From the NCBI RefSeq assembly GCF_018688495.1, contig NZ_CP061320.1, positions 592,586 to 656,585 on the forward strand: a stretch of DNA of 64,000 nucleotides, read 5' to 3'. The translations under genes were made by a program, and so were the position numbers. Shown piece after piece: positions 1 through 13,233 of the stretch. Numbering within the stretch: the stretch's first letter is position 1; the number at the start of each line of letters is the position of its first letter. This DNA is from Polynucleobacter sp. Adler-ghost (GTDB lineage: Bacteria > Pseudomonadota > Gammaproteobacteria > Burkholderiales > Burkholderiaceae). The notes under the pieces are model-generated. The model was not told where the DNA came from, did not search any database, and was given only the letters and a program-made list of their open reading frames with translations.

Positions 1-606
1 AACTAATGGCATCTGACTTAGGGCAATCTGTTTGCGCAGTACTTCAATACGTAAAGATTCTTTTTGGAGGTGATAAGGCGAGGCATTGAGAACCAGCAGT
101 ACTTGGCCGCCTGCTGCATGAGCCTGTTTTGCTGGACCTGCATGCCATGCATCTTCACAAAGAATAAGCCCGTACTGAATACCTGCATGTTCAAAGACAC
201 AGGCCTCATGCCCTGGTGTGAAATAACGCACCTCATCAAACACTTCATGATTAGGTAACTCTTGTTTGGCATAGCCAGCGATGATCCTGCCATCACGAAT
301 GACAGAAGCATAGTTTTGTAGACCAAGGGTAGTTTTCTTGGGGTGGCCAATAATCACAGTCAGCCCCGGGAACTTCTGGAGCTCTAGCATTAAACAGCTG
401 AGCTCTCGATCTACTGCCTCAATGAAGGCAGGACGCAATAATAAATCTTCTGGGGGGTAGCCAGTGAGCGAGAGCTCTGGCGTAAGTACGATTGTGGCGC
501 CTTGTGCATAAGCATCTGCCACGGCTTGAGAGATGAGCTGCGCATTGCCAGGCAAATCACCCAAAAGAGGGTTGATTTGCGCTAAGGCGATTTTTTGCGA
601 GCTCAC
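1..606 (-). CDS. nadE: NAD+ synthase, glutamine-dependent (N-terminal part, cut by window edge)
   Basis: The first 202 codons read as the nitrilase-type glutaminase domain of glutamine-hydrolysing NAD+ synthetase, which makes NAD+ from deamido-NAD+ with ATP and glutamine. The expected catalytic triad is visible: Glu44 in TPELSLTGYPPEDLL, Lys114 in YAKQELPNH and Cys150 in LILCEDAWH. The ATP-dependent synthetase domain lies beyond position 1. The start is GTG at 606-604: an in-frame stop lies just upstream, and there is no in-frame ATG nearby. The gene begins 16 bp after the ppa stop, so the two are probably cotranscribed. The family call is certain; the start is slightly less so, because no well-spaced Shine-Dalgarno (SD) sequence is visible. 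Confidence 0.93.
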   Translation of the reverse strand, partial: MSSQKIALAQINPLLGDLPGNAQLISQAVADAYAQGATIVLTPELSLTGYPPEDLLLRPAFIEAVDRELSCLMLELQKFPGLTVIIGHPKKTTLGLQNYASVIRDGRIIAGYAKQELPNHEVFDEVRYFTPGHEACVFEHAGIQYGLILCEDAWHAGPAKQAHAAGGQVLLVLNASPYHLQKESLRIEVLRKQIALSQMPLV

Positions 607-622
607 TCCAATAGCTACTTAA

Positions 623-1159
623 TTACTTCTGCGACTTGGCATAACCTTCGATGCCGTCCAAAATTTCTTTATGGGCACCAGCAACACCAGTCCAACCTTT
701 AACTTTTACCCACTTGCCTTTTTCGAGATCTTTATAGTGCTCGAAGAAATGTTGGATTTGGGCGAGAAGTAATTCGTTTACATCTTCAGGTTTTTGTAAA
801 TGCTTGTAGATTGGCAAAATCTTGTCTTCTGGAACGGCCAACAACTTCGCATCCTGGCCGCCTTCATCTTCCATTTCTAACATGCCGATAGCGCGGCAGC
901 TCACTACTGAGCCTGGCACCAATGCAAATGGAGTAATAACGAGAACATCTACAGGGTCGCCGTCACCAGCAATCGTTTTAGGGATGTAGCCGTAGTTGCA
1001 TGGGTAGTGCATTGCTGTGCCCATGAAGCGATCCACGAAGAGGCAGCCAGTCTCTTTATCCACTTCATACTTCACTGGATCCGCATTCATTGGGATCTCA
1101 ATAATGACGTTGAATGATTCTGGAATTTTCTTGCCTGGGCTGACCTTGTCGTAACTCAT
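623..1159 (-). CDS. ppa: inorganic pyrophosphatase (family I)
   Basis: A 178-residue soluble enzyme hydrolysing pyrophosphate to phosphate, which pulls biosynthetic reactions forward in the cytoplasm. The family I signature DGDPVDVLV is at residues 66-74, and further conserved metal and substrate residues occur in DRFMGTAMHYPCNYGYIP (43-60) and KGWTGV. Length is normal for the bacterial hexameric enzyme. The ATG is preceded by CCGGAG at proper spacing. It sits directly upstream of nadE on the same strand. NAD synthesis releases pyrophosphate, so the pairing makes metabolic sense. Confidence 0.97.
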   Translation of the reverse strand: MSYDKVSPGKKIPESFNVIIEIPMNADPVKYEVDKETGCLFVDRFMGTAMHYPCNYGYIPKTIAGDGDPVDVLVITPFALVPGSVVSCRAIGMLEMEDEGGQDAKLLAVPEDKILPIYKHLQKPEDVNELLLAQIQHFFEHYKDLEKGKWVKVKGWTGVAGAHKEILDGIEGYAKSQK

Positions 1160-1301
1160 AAATACTCCGGTTAGTGATTAATGGATACCTCGATATTAGC
1201 AAAGAGGTGAGATGACGCCTATTTTAAAGCTTTCCAGGACTCTCCAAAAGTCTGTAATTAGTCAATTGGATCGGTTAAACCTCTACGGAGTACGCTGGAA
1301 T

Positions 1302-1330
1302 GAAAAGCGCCCAGCAAGGCCGGGCGCTCT
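1302..1330 (-). terminator. intrinsic terminator downstream of trxB
   Basis: AGCGCCC at 1306-1312 pairs with GGGCGCT at 1322-1328 around a short loop. On the minus strand the stem is followed by TTTT, placing it about 20 bp past the trxB stop. It separates trxB from the ppa-nadE unit. Confidence 0.8.
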
Positions 1331-1351
1331 CTTGCCTTAGTTGATTCGCCG

Positions 1352-4660
<3,309 letters not shown>

Positions 4661-4670
4661 GGTCATCCCC

Positions 4671-5354
4671 TTGCGTAGATTTTTCCCGGTAGTAGTTTTA
4701 GGGCTCACAGTATTCCTATCTCCCAATTTAGTATTGGCGCAAAGCGAGAGTGGGGCTGAGCAGTTGCGTCAGTTTGTACGCAATTCTAAAACTGCAGAGG
4801 GTGAGTTTGTGCAACAGCAGTTGCGCGCACCCAAAGCTAGTGAGCCACAAGACAAAGGTTTAAAAGTGGTTCGCCAAACACAAGGGCGTTTTGTGTTTCA
4901 GCGACCAGGCAGATTTATCTGGGATACGCAAAAACCATATGAGCAAAAACTCATTGCTGATGGCAAGCAACTCATTTTGTGGGACAAAGATTTAAATCAA
5001 GCCACCTTTAGGCCTGCGGGGCAGGCTTTGGCTACTACCCCTGCTGCAATTCTATTTGGTGAAACTTCCTTAGATCAGCATTTTGATTTGGTCGAGGGCG
5101 AAGATCGCTTGGGTCTGAAATGGGTTGCCCTTGCGCCCAAGAAAACCCCCAATGCAAAAAATGGCAATGATCTGCCGTATACCAAGATCTCAGTCGGAAT
5201 GGCCAATGGCCTGCCCAAAGCGCTGGAACTCATTGATGGCCTTGGGAGTGTTGTTTTAGTCACGCTAGATAAGATTCAGCTCAATGTGAGCCTACCCGCT
5301 AATCGCTTTACCTTTGTGCCACCTGCTGGCGCAGAAGTCTTACGCTTAAACTAA
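4671..5354 (+). CDS. lolA: outer-membrane lipoprotein carrier protein LolA
   Basis: Periplasmic chaperone that takes lipoproteins released by LolCDE to LolB. The mature part shows the LolA pattern: EGEFVQQQ, GRFVFQRPGRFIWDTQKPYEQKLIADGKQ (in pieces) and LILWDKDLNQATFRP. I chose TTG at 4671 because AAGG at 4659-4662 is well spaced and the product then begins MRRFF followed by a hydrophobic signal sequence ending LVLAQ. An upstream ATG at 4620 in the same frame would overlap ftsK by 41 bp and add 17 residues. Its position between ftsK and serS is the usual one. Confidence 0.93.
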   Translation: MRRFFPVVVLGLTVFLSPNLVLAQSESGAEQLRQFVRNSKTAEGEFVQQQLRAPKASEPQDKGLKVVRQTQGRFVFQRPGRFIWDTQKPYEQKLIADGKQLILWDKDLNQATFRPAGQALATTPAAILFGETSLDQHFDLVEGEDRLGLKWVALAPKKTPNAKNGNDLPYTKISVGMANGLPKALELIDGLGSVVLVTLDKIQLNVSLPANRFTFVPPAGAEVLRLN

Positions 5355-5370
5355 CGTACATACCCATTAA

Positions 5371-6696
<1,326 letters not shown>

Positions 6697-6724
6697 TTAA
6701 AAGGTTAGAAATTTAAATAGGCCC

Positions 6725-6748
6725 CCGAAAGCTATAATCACCTTTCGG
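6725..6748 (+). promoter_or_regulatory. tRNA-Ser promoter -10 flanked by an inverted repeat
   Basis: A consensus -10 TATAAT lies at 6733-6738, 13 bases before the mature tRNA 5' end. It is bracketed by CCGAAAG (6725-6731) and CTTTCGG (6742-6748), a perfect 7-bp inverted repeat. No convincing -35 is seen at the 17-bp position. The repeat could be a protein site or coincidental. Confidence 0.55.
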
Positions 6749-6751
6749 TTC

Positions 6752-6842
<91 letters not shown>

Positions 6843-6847
6843 CCAGA

Positions 6848-6908
6848 TTCTGTATTTGTAGATACAGAAAAGATGTTCATCAAGCCCCGCCATGACGTGG
6901 GGCTTTTT
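6848..6908 (+). terminator. tandem hairpins with intrinsic terminator after tRNA-Ser
   Basis: A first hairpin TTCTGTAT/ATACAGAA spans 6848-6869. A second, AAGCCCC (6882-6888) with GGGGCTT (6899-6905), runs into a T tract to 6908. The second is a standard intrinsic terminator. The first may protect or mark the tRNA 3' trailer for processing. Confidence 0.85.
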
Positions 6909-6928
6909 ATTTCAAAGGAGTATTACTG

Positions 6929-8764
6929 TTGCAATCGAGTCAGCAAATACTTCATGATGTTTTTGGCTTTGATCAATTTCGTGGTGCTCAGGAGTCTATT
7001 GTTGAGCATGTAGTTTCTGGTGGTGATGCTTTGGTCCTCATGCCCACTGGTGCAGGTAAATCACTGTGCTATCAGATTCCATCACTTGTTCGACGTGGTG
7101 TAGGGGTAGTGGTTTCACCCTTAATCGCACTAATGCAAGATCAAGTGGATGCGCTAACTCAGTTAGGCGTTAAGGCTTCATTTCTGAACTCTAGTTTGGA
7201 TGCAGTGACATCTCAAAAGGTGACTAGTCAATTGTTGGCTGGAGATCTTGATTTGATCTATGTAGCGCCAGAACGTCTAATGAACCCAGGTTTTCTATCC
7301 ATACTCGATCGACTACATGCGGGACCTGGAATTGCCTTATTTGCTATTGATGAAGCGCACTGCGTTTCGCAATGGGGTCATGATTTCCGTCCAGAATATC
7401 GCCAGTTAACTGTTTTACACGGGCGCTTTCCGAAGGTGCCTCGTATTGCCTTAACAGCGACGGCAGATACGCCAACCCGCGCAGAAATTGTGGAACGTCT
7501 TTCATTAGAATCTGCCGAGCAGTTTGTCTCCAGCTTCGATCGACCCAATATTAAGTATCGAGTTCTGCAAAAACAGAGTGCCAAACAACAGTTAGAGCAC
7601 TTCTTAGATGTCGAGCACGCCGATGACTCTGGAATTATTTATTGCCTATCTCGTCGCAGTGTAGAAGAGACTGCGCAATGGTTGCAAGACCGCGGGTGGG
7701 ATGCTATGCCGTATCACGCAGGCCTTAGCGTGGAGACGCGCAGCGCCAATCAAAAACGCTTCTTGCGTGAAGAAGGCGTCATCATGGTTGCAACTGTAGC
7801 TTTTGGTATGGGGATTGATAAGCCCAACGTCCGCTTTGTGGCTCATCTAGATCTCCCTAAAAGTATGGAAGGCTATTACCAAGAAACTGGACGAGCAGGT
7901 CGTGATGGCTTGCCAGCCAATGCTTGGATGGCCTACGGATTTGGAGATGTGGTGAGCTTGCGGCAAATGGTAGATGCTGGTGAAGCCTCCGAAGATCGTA
8001 AGAGGGTGGAGCGCCAAAAACTCAATGCTTTGCTGGGCTATTGCGAATCTACGACTTGCCGACATCAAACGATCCTGCGCTACTTTGGTGAAGTGCATGT
8101 GGGTAGTTGCGGTAATTGCGACAACTGCCTAGAACCAGTAGCTACTTGGAATGCCACACAAGAAGTACAAAAAGCATTGTCATGTGTGTATCGCACAGGC
8201 CAACGCTTTGGTGTGACTCATTTAATTGATGTGCTGTTAGGTAAAGTGACTCCTAGGGTAAAGCAATATTTTCATGAGCAGGTGAGTACATTTGGCATTG
8301 GTGTAGAGCTCAATCAGACTCAGTGGAATAGTATTTATCGCCAATTAGTAGCTGGCGGATATTTAGATGCTGATATTGCATTGCATGGTGGCTTAAAGTT
8401 GGTAGATAACATTGCCTTGCCAGTGCTACGTGGAGAGCAGGAAGTTTGGCTACGAAAAGAGACGGGTTATTCCAAGAGCAGGGCCGCCAAGCCTAATGCA
8501 AGAAAAGGTTCTACACATCCCTTCAACAATATTACAGATGAAAAACTGTGGGAGGCACTCAAGGCTCAGCGGACTGAACTAGCACGTGAACAAGGGGTAC
8601 CACCCTATGTGATTTTTCATGACAGCACTTTGCAGGAGATGGTGAAATCGACGCCCGCTACCTTAGATCAATTCAGTCGTATTGGTGGGGTTGGGCAAGC
8701 TAAGCTAGAGCGTTATGGAGAGCATTTTATTAAGGTCATTCAGGAGCATCTTGAGGCTAATTAG
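6929..8764 (+). CDS. recQ: ATP-dependent DNA helicase RecQ
   Basis: 3'-5' superfamily 2 helicase of recombination and repair, 611 aa. Motif 0 and Walker A ([15 protein letters not shown], about residues 38-52), the DEAH box ([20 protein letters not shown], about 138-157), motif VI ([10 protein letters not shown]), the RQC zinc-binding cysteines (C-STTCRH and CGNCDNC) and a C-terminal HRDC domain (about 530-611, [15 protein letters not shown]) are all present in order. The start is TTG at 6929, placed eight bases after AAAGGAG, a strong ribosome site that decides it. Confidence 0.97.
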   Translation: MQSSQQILHDVFGFDQFRGAQESIVEHVVSGGDALVLMPTGAGKSLCYQIPSLVRRGVGVVVSPLIALMQDQVDALTQLGVKASFLNSSLDAVTSQKVTSQLLAGDLDLIYVAPERLMNPGFLSILDRLHAGPGIALFAIDEAHCVSQWGHDFRPEYRQLTVLHGRFPKVPRIALTATADTPTRAEIVERLSLESAEQFVSSFDRPNIKYRVLQKQSAKQQLEHFLDVEHADDSGIIYCLSRRSVEETAQWLQDRGWDAMPYHAGLSVETRSANQKRFLREEGVIMVATVAFGMGIDKPNVRFVAHLDLPKSMEGYYQETGRAGRDGLPANAWMAYGFGDVVSLRQMVDAGEASEDRKRVERQKLNALLGYCESTTCRHQTILRYFGEVHVGSCGNCDNCLEPVATWNATQEVQKALSCVYRTGQRFGVTHLIDVLLGKVTPRVKQYFHEQVSTFGIGVELNQTQWNSIYRQLVAGGYLDADIALHGGLKLVDNIALPVLRGEQEVWLRKETGYSKSRAAKPNARKGSTHPFNNITDEKLWEALKAQRTELAREQGVPPYVIFHDSTLQEMVKSTPATLDQFSRIGGVGQAKLERYGEHFIKVIQEHLEAN

Positions 8765-8774
8765 CTTAAATTAG

Positions 8775-9320
8775 TCACCTGAGATTACTCACCACAATCT
8801 GCAGAACTTGCAAGATCAGGAGTAGCAGTAGGGGCGATAAATCTAGGGCTCCAAAATTGGGCATTGCTTTTCTGATTGGCGCCAGTAGAGGCTCAACTAG
8901 TAGCGAGACCAAGTACTGAATCTGGGAGCCAGCACTAAGCCAAGAGAGAATCACGCTTGCAAAAACTAAGCCAACCAATCCTGAAAGTATCAGATCGACT
9001 AAATCAATTAAGGCCAATAGAAGCCACGAGATGTTAGTAAGAGCGGCTCCTGAGAGCAATAAAAGAATTGCTGTCTTTGCTGCGACCAGTAAGTAGGCAG
9101 CTAAAAAACTAGCGACATCAAAGCGACCAATACTTGGAATCAGCTTGCGAAGTGGAATCACAATCCAATTACTCAGTGGAAGCACGTATGCACCGATTGT
9201 TCTGCTTTGGCCCGACCCCAGATTAAACGCGAGCCACTGGAGATAGCATCTCAGTAGACATGCGCCCGCGATGATACTAACGAGAACTTGGAGGAGAAGA
9301 TTGGCGATTTGTATCAACAT
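8775..9320 (-). CDS. YggT family membrane protein
   Basis: A 181-aa integral membrane protein with two tandem YggT modules. Each has a hydrophobic helix pair and a conserved loop ending before P(L/I)R: LSNWIVIPLRKLIPSIGRFD in the first and LVEPLLAPIRKAMPNFGALD in the second. The repeat with PxRxxxPxxGxxD is characteristic. The precise role is unknown; relatives are linked to osmotic or pH stress and, in other phyla, to cell-division membranes. It converges on recQ with a 10-bp gap. Confidence 0.85.
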   Translation of the reverse strand: MLIQIANLLLQVLVSIIAGACLLRCYLQWLAFNLGSGQSRTIGAYVLPLSNWIVIPLRKLIPSIGRFDVASFLAAYLLVAAKTAILLLLSGAALTNISWLLLALIDLVDLILSGLVGLVFASVILSWLSAGSQIQYLVSLLVEPLLAPIRKAMPNFGALDLSPLLLLLILQVLQIVVSNLR

Positions 9321-9392
9321 ATGTCTATTGTATGGGGTTTAAAGCAGCGCTTCATTCGGACATCATACTTTCATGTTCTAATCCCCAGCAAT

Positions 9393-10040
9393 ATGATTAC
9401 TGTCGTTATCGCCTCTTATAAGTACGGCCACCTTGCAGCGCACTGCATTGAGTCCTTACTATCTCAAACAAAAGCTCCCGCCAGAATTCTTTTTGTCGAT
9501 GATGGCGCGCATGATTGCGGCCATTTACCTGACTTATACCCCGATATTGAATATATTCTCAGGTCTCAGAATTTAGGTACTGTGGATAACTTCCATGATG
9601 TACTAATGGGGATTGATACGGAATACGTTCTTTTCATAGGTGCAGATAATTGGCTTAGATCGGATGCGATTGAGCGATTATCCAATGCGCGTGCAGATAT
9701 TGTGACTTATGACATAGTGGTTACTGGCGAGTTAAAGGAAGAGATTCATGACCGCGTTCCCGGTGAGACTAGGTCTCACCAAGGAGATCTCTATTGGGAC
9801 CGTGAAGGAAAGCACCATGGTTCGATGATGTATCGAACCTCCCTGGGTCAACAAGTGGGTTACAGGGAAAGATATGCTGATGGCATTCATCCACAAGAGG
9901 ATTGGAATCTTTGGGACAAAATGCGAGAGCAGGGTGCAACTGTGGCCAGTCTGAATGAAGGCCTTTTGTACTACAGAAGACATCGTGAAAATTTTCTAAA
10001 GTACGACCATCTCGCTGATACTCTTGAGGAAGAGGTTTAA
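9393..10040 (+). CDS. glycosyltransferase family 2 protein
   Basis: A 215-aa single-domain GT-A transferase. ITVVIASYKYGHLAAHCIESLLSQ starts the nucleotide-binding fold, FVDDG follows, and GADNWL (in FIGADNWLRSDAIERL) sits where family 2 enzymes have their metal-binding acidic motif. EDWNLWDKM matches the usual acceptor/catalytic ExD region. The start is taken at ATG 9393, where the fold begins. The frame stays open up to 9288, but that would overlap the YggT start. Donor and acceptor cannot be read from sequence, and no other cell-surface genes lie next to it. Confidence 0.8.
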   Translation: MITVVIASYKYGHLAAHCIESLLSQTKAPARILFVDDGAHDCGHLPDLYPDIEYILRSQNLGTVDNFHDVLMGIDTEYVLFIGADNWLRSDAIERLSNARADIVTYDIVVTGELKEEIHDRVPGETRSHQGDLYWDREGKHHGSMMYRTSLGQQVGYRERYADGIHPQEDWNLWDKMREQGATVASLNEGLLYYRRHRENFLKYDHLADTLEEEV

Positions 10041-10044
10041 GTGT

Positions 10045-10440
10045 CTAAGCTAGTGCTGCTCTTGTAGCACTCAAACTGCTTTCATCAAGGTGCAGCTTGA
10101 TCCCCAATAGGCCTGAGCTCTCCCGCACGGGAGTTTTCCTGAGGCTAATTTCTAGAGACTTAATTTCCGAATAGCGAGCACATGCCTCAACTATCCTAGT
10201 GACCAATCTTTCTTGAGTCTCGTAATGTCCATCGGCAGCCAGACGATCGATTTCTAGGACAAGGGGATCGTAGTCGAAGACCTGAGTCATGAGATCTTCT
10301 GAAATCAAAATCAGTTGAGTGCTGATCCATAAAGTCAGATTCAGTAGATGTTCATCAGGGATGGTAGCGCCTGGCGCATACGTTCCAATTTGGGTATGCA
10401 GGCGGAGATCTTTTAATTCTATGCAAGCTGTTGATGTCAT
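10045..10440 (-). CDS. dihydroneopterin aldolase-like protein (FolB family)
   Basis: A 131-aa tunnelling-fold protein. IELKDLRLHTQIGTY, HLLNLTLWI, VFDYDPLVLEIDRLA, HYETQERLVTRIVEAC and LEISLRKTPV follow the FolB order, and the catalytic Lys of the last motif is present. The Glu that orients the pterin in classical FolB (two or three residues after IGxY) is not evident; the text here reads IGTYAPGATIP. It therefore may be a divergent paralogue acting on another pterin, or on tetrahydromonapterin like FolX. It lies 35 bp after fbpC on the same strand and not with other folate genes. Confidence 0.7.
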   Translation of the reverse strand: MTSTACIELKDLRLHTQIGTYAPGATIPDEHLLNLTLWISTQLILISEDLMTQVFDYDPLVLEIDRLAADGHYETQERLVTRIVEACARYSEIKSLEISLRKTPVRESSGLLGIKLHLDESSLSATRAALA

Positions 10441-10475
10441 GAGGTATTTTTCGATTGCTTTTGTATGGAGCTTCT

Positions 10476-11546
10476 TTATTTGCTGAAGGTCACCACGTGA
10501 TCAGCTACCAAGTGGATGCCAATCCTTTCACCAATTGCATGATCATGGTGGCTAGGTACAAAAGCAAAAATCTCAATACCGGAAGCAAGTTTGAGGGTAT
10601 ACAAGAAGTCAGCGCCTCTAAAGGTTTTACGCACTACCTCTGCTAACAGGGTGCTGTGGTCATCATGCTGAATATCATCGGCGCGCAAGAGGACATCGAT
10701 TTCTTTGCCAACTTCTGCGCTGCGATCTTCTTCTAGGTCGAGCTCACCTAACTCAATTCTGACTTTGTTGTTAGCTTGGACCACGCCTTTCAGAAATACC
10801 CCGCGACCAATAAAGTCGGCAATATAGCGATTGGCTGGCTTGTGATATAGCTCGTAAGGGGCATCCCACTGCAGTACTTTGCCATCCGTCATGACGCCGA
10901 CCTTATCGGCAATCGCAAAGGCTTCAAATTGATCGTGAGTGACCAATAATGCGGTAATGTTATTGGTCTTGAGAATTTCTCTCATCTCACCTGCAAGACG
11001 CTCTCTAAGTTCAATATCCAAACTCGAGAAAGGTTCATCTAGCAAAATTAAATCTGGCTCCGGTGCCATTGCCCTGGCTAGTGCCACACGCTGCTGTTGG
11101 CCGCCACTGAGCTCATGAGGATATGCATCAGCTTTGTCAGATAGCGAAACCCGCTTAAGCCACTCCATGGCCACTACAGATCTTTCATTGCTGGATAGGT
11201 GTTGTAAGCCAAAGGCAATATTCTCTAAAACACTGAGATGGGGGAAGAGGGCAAAGTCCTGAAAGACCATACCGACTTTTCTTTGATTGGGTTGGAGATG
11301 AGTGGAGGTCGAGCTCACTACCTGATCACGTAGGAGGATTTTTCCCGCTTTAACGGGTTCAAACCCGCAAATTGCTCTCAAGACGGTGGATTTTCCACAA
11401 CCAGATGAGCCCAATAAGCAGCCAATCTCACCTTGAGTAAGATCGAGATTAAGGTCTTTAACCGCAGTAACACGACCTAGACCATCTCGACTGGGATAGT
11501 CGATTTCCAGTTCTTGGATCGAAAGCAGTGTGCGAGCAGAGTTCAT
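10476..11546 (-). CDS. fbpC: ferric iron ABC transporter ATP-binding protein
   Basis: A 356-aa ABC ATPase with Walker A GSSGCGKST (46-54), signature LSGGQQQRVALARA, Walker B LILLDEPFSSLD and switch VTHDQFEAFAIADKVGVM. The C-terminal 110 residues form a regulatory TOBE/OB region (VLLRADDIQHDD), as in FbpC/PotA-type subunits. Iron is inferred from the divergent fbpB-fbpA pair next door, since FbpC-type ATPases work with such two-in-one permeases. It is transcribed away from its partners, 68 bp apart, and is followed by the folB-like gene. Confidence 0.85.
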   Translation of the reverse strand: MNSARTLLSIQELEIDYPSRDGLGRVTAVKDLNLDLTQGEIGCLLGSSGCGKSTVLRAICGFEPVKAGKILLRDQVVSSTSTHLQPNQRKVGMVFQDFALFPHLSVLENIAFGLQHLSSNERSVVAMEWLKRVSLSDKADAYPHELSGGQQQRVALARAMAPEPDLILLDEPFSSLDIELRERLAGEMREILKTNNITALLVTHDQFEAFAIADKVGVMTDGKVLQWDAPYELYHKPANRYIADFIGRGVFLKGVVQANNKVRIELGELDLEEDRSAEVGKEIDVLLRADDIQHDDHSTLLAEVVRKTFRGADFLYTLKLASGIEIFAFVPSHHDHAIGERIGIHLVADHVVTFSK

Positions 11547-11614
11547 CTCTATAATTTTCTCATTAATGCTAGTGGTTTAATACATAACTAGAGTCTAAAC
11601 GGATTGCCGATTTC

Positions 11615-13171
11615 ATGAATCGTATTGTGGTGCCACTTGCCCTGTTGTTATTTTTGCCCCTCTTTGGCTTGGCAGCACCTTTCCTATTCCCCGGGAAGGA
11701 GTTATTAGCTACTGGCACCCTCAGTCATTTATGGAACTTTGTGCTGGGTGGCTATATTGCCTCGACCTTAGTGCTAATTTTTGGCGTCGGAGTGGGAGTC
11801 TTTATCCTTGGGGTGGGTAATGCTTGGATCATTGCCAGTTATGATTTTCCAGGGAAAAAGATATTTGAGTGGGCCCTCATTCTGCCTTTGGCAGTGCCGA
11901 CTTATGTCATGGCCTACCTCTTTGTTGATCTCTTGCAGTTTTCGGGTCCGATACAGAGTACGCTGCGCGCTGTGCTTGGAGTTGATGCGCTCTGGTTCTT
12001 TCCAGACCCGAGATCCTTAAGTGGGGCTATTTGGTCTTTTTCGTTCTGCCTCTTTCCTTATGTATATCTCATTACTCGCACGGCATTCTTAGAGCGCAGT
12101 GGTCGATTAATTGAGGTTTCAGAAACGCTGGGCTACAGTCCACTTCAAGGTTTTGTGAAATTGGTGCTGCCTATGGCAAGGCCTGCCATCTTTGCAGGTA
12201 TGGCTCTTGCGCTGATGGAAGTACTGGCTGATTTTGGTGCCGTCTCCTACTTTGGCGTTCAGACTTTTGCAACTGGTATTTTTAAGGCTTGGCTCTCATT
12301 TGGAGACCGAGTGGCGGCAGTACAGCTTGCCTTAGGCCTCTTAAGTTTTGTCTTGCTCATTTTCTTCATCGAGCAAAGTAGTCGCTCTAAATTGCGTTAT
12401 GCCTCTGCAGCTCGGGGTAAGCCACTTGCAAAGTCTCTGCAAGGCAAGAAAGCTTTTTTTGCATTTGCATTTTGTGGCTCTACCCTCTTGTGCGGATTTT
12501 TGATACCAGCATTTGCGCTCCTGCAATTACTCTTCAAGCAGGGCCTCACGATCGATATTCGATATCTAGATTGGCTGGGTAATTCTCTATCTGTTTCGAT
12601 TTTGACAGCACTGATCTCCGTCGCGCTCGCTATATTTTTTGCTTACTCGGTAAGAATGAATGCAAGTTTAAGTTGGGTTAATCGGTTACTAGGCTTTGGT
12701 TATGCTTTACCTGGTGCGGTCTTAGCTATTGGCATTCTCTCGTTTTTAGAAATCTTTCAGCTTGCTTGGTGGATGTCTGCCAGTATGTTGGTGCTGATCT
12801 ATGCCTACCTAGTCCGCTTTCTTTCCTCTAGTTTGCAAAGTGTAGAGGCAGGACTGGCGCGCATCACACCTTCAATGGATGCTTCAGCAGCGCTCTTAGG
12901 CCTATCTAAAGCACAGATTTTGAAGCGAGTTCATGTGCCATTACTCAAGCGCAGTCTGATTACCGCGGGCCTCTTTGTCTTTGTCGATGTCATGAAAGAA
13001 TTGCCTGCAACGCTTTTATTGCGCCCATTTAACTTTGATACCCTAGCTGTCGCAACTTATCAGTTGGCCGCAGACGAGCGTCTTGCTGAATTAGCATTAC
13101 CCTCCTTAACCATTGTTTTGGTTGGACTTTTTCCAGTTCTGCTACTTTCTAGGGTAATTTCTAAATCCTAA
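11615..13171 (+). CDS. fbpB: ferric iron ABC transporter permease (fused two-domain)
   Basis: A 518-aa inner-membrane permease made of two tandem MetI-like domains, as in FbpB/SfuB. Each half has about six hydrophobic segments and an EAA loop: ETLGYSPLQGFVKLVLPMARPAI (about 171-193) in the first and ALLGLSKAQILKRVHVPLLK (about 429-448) in the second. This arrangement is diagnostic for the ferric-iron and thiamine class. fbpA follows 62 bp later; the fbpC ATPase is divergent. Confidence 0.88.
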   Translation: MNRIVVPLALLLFLPLFGLAAPFLFPGKELLATGTLSHLWNFVLGGYIASTLVLIFGVGVGVFILGVGNAWIIASYDFPGKKIFEWALILPLAVPTYVMAYLFVDLLQFSGPIQSTLRAVLGVDALWFFPDPRSLSGAIWSFSFCLFPYVYLITRTAFLERSGRLIEVSETLGYSPLQGFVKLVLPMARPAIFAGMALALMEVLADFGAVSYFGVQTFATGIFKAWLSFGDRVAAVQLALGLLSFVLLIFFIEQSSRSKLRYASAARGKPLAKSLQGKKAFFAFAFCGSTLLCGFLIPAFALLQLLFKQGLTIDIRYLDWLGNSLSVSILTALISVALAIFFAYSVRMNASLSWVNRLLGFGYALPGAVLAIGILSFLEIFQLAWWMSASMLVLIYAYLVRFLSSSLQSVEAGLARITPSMDASAALLGLSKAQILKRVHVPLLKRSLITAGLFVFVDVMKELPATLLLRPFNFDTLAVATYQLAADERLAELALPSLTIVLVGLFPVLLLSRVISKS

Positions 13172-13215
13172 TTGATAATCATTCGTATTTGTGATACATT
13201 AGATTTAATCTAATT
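13168..13215 (+). promoter_or_regulatory. Fur-box-like operator and promoter of fbpA
   Basis: GATAATCATT at 13174-13183 matches the core half of the 19-bp Fur consensus; over 13168-13186 I count about 12 of 19 matches. It overlaps a -35 candidate TTGATA (13172-13177), 17 bp from TACATT (13195-13200). A perfect palindrome, TTAGAT-TTA-ATCTAA (13199-13213), follows at the expected transcription start and could be a second regulator site. Iron-dependent repression is the expected mode, by inference. Confidence 0.6.
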
Positions 13216-13233
13216 CTGATCGCAAATATAGCA

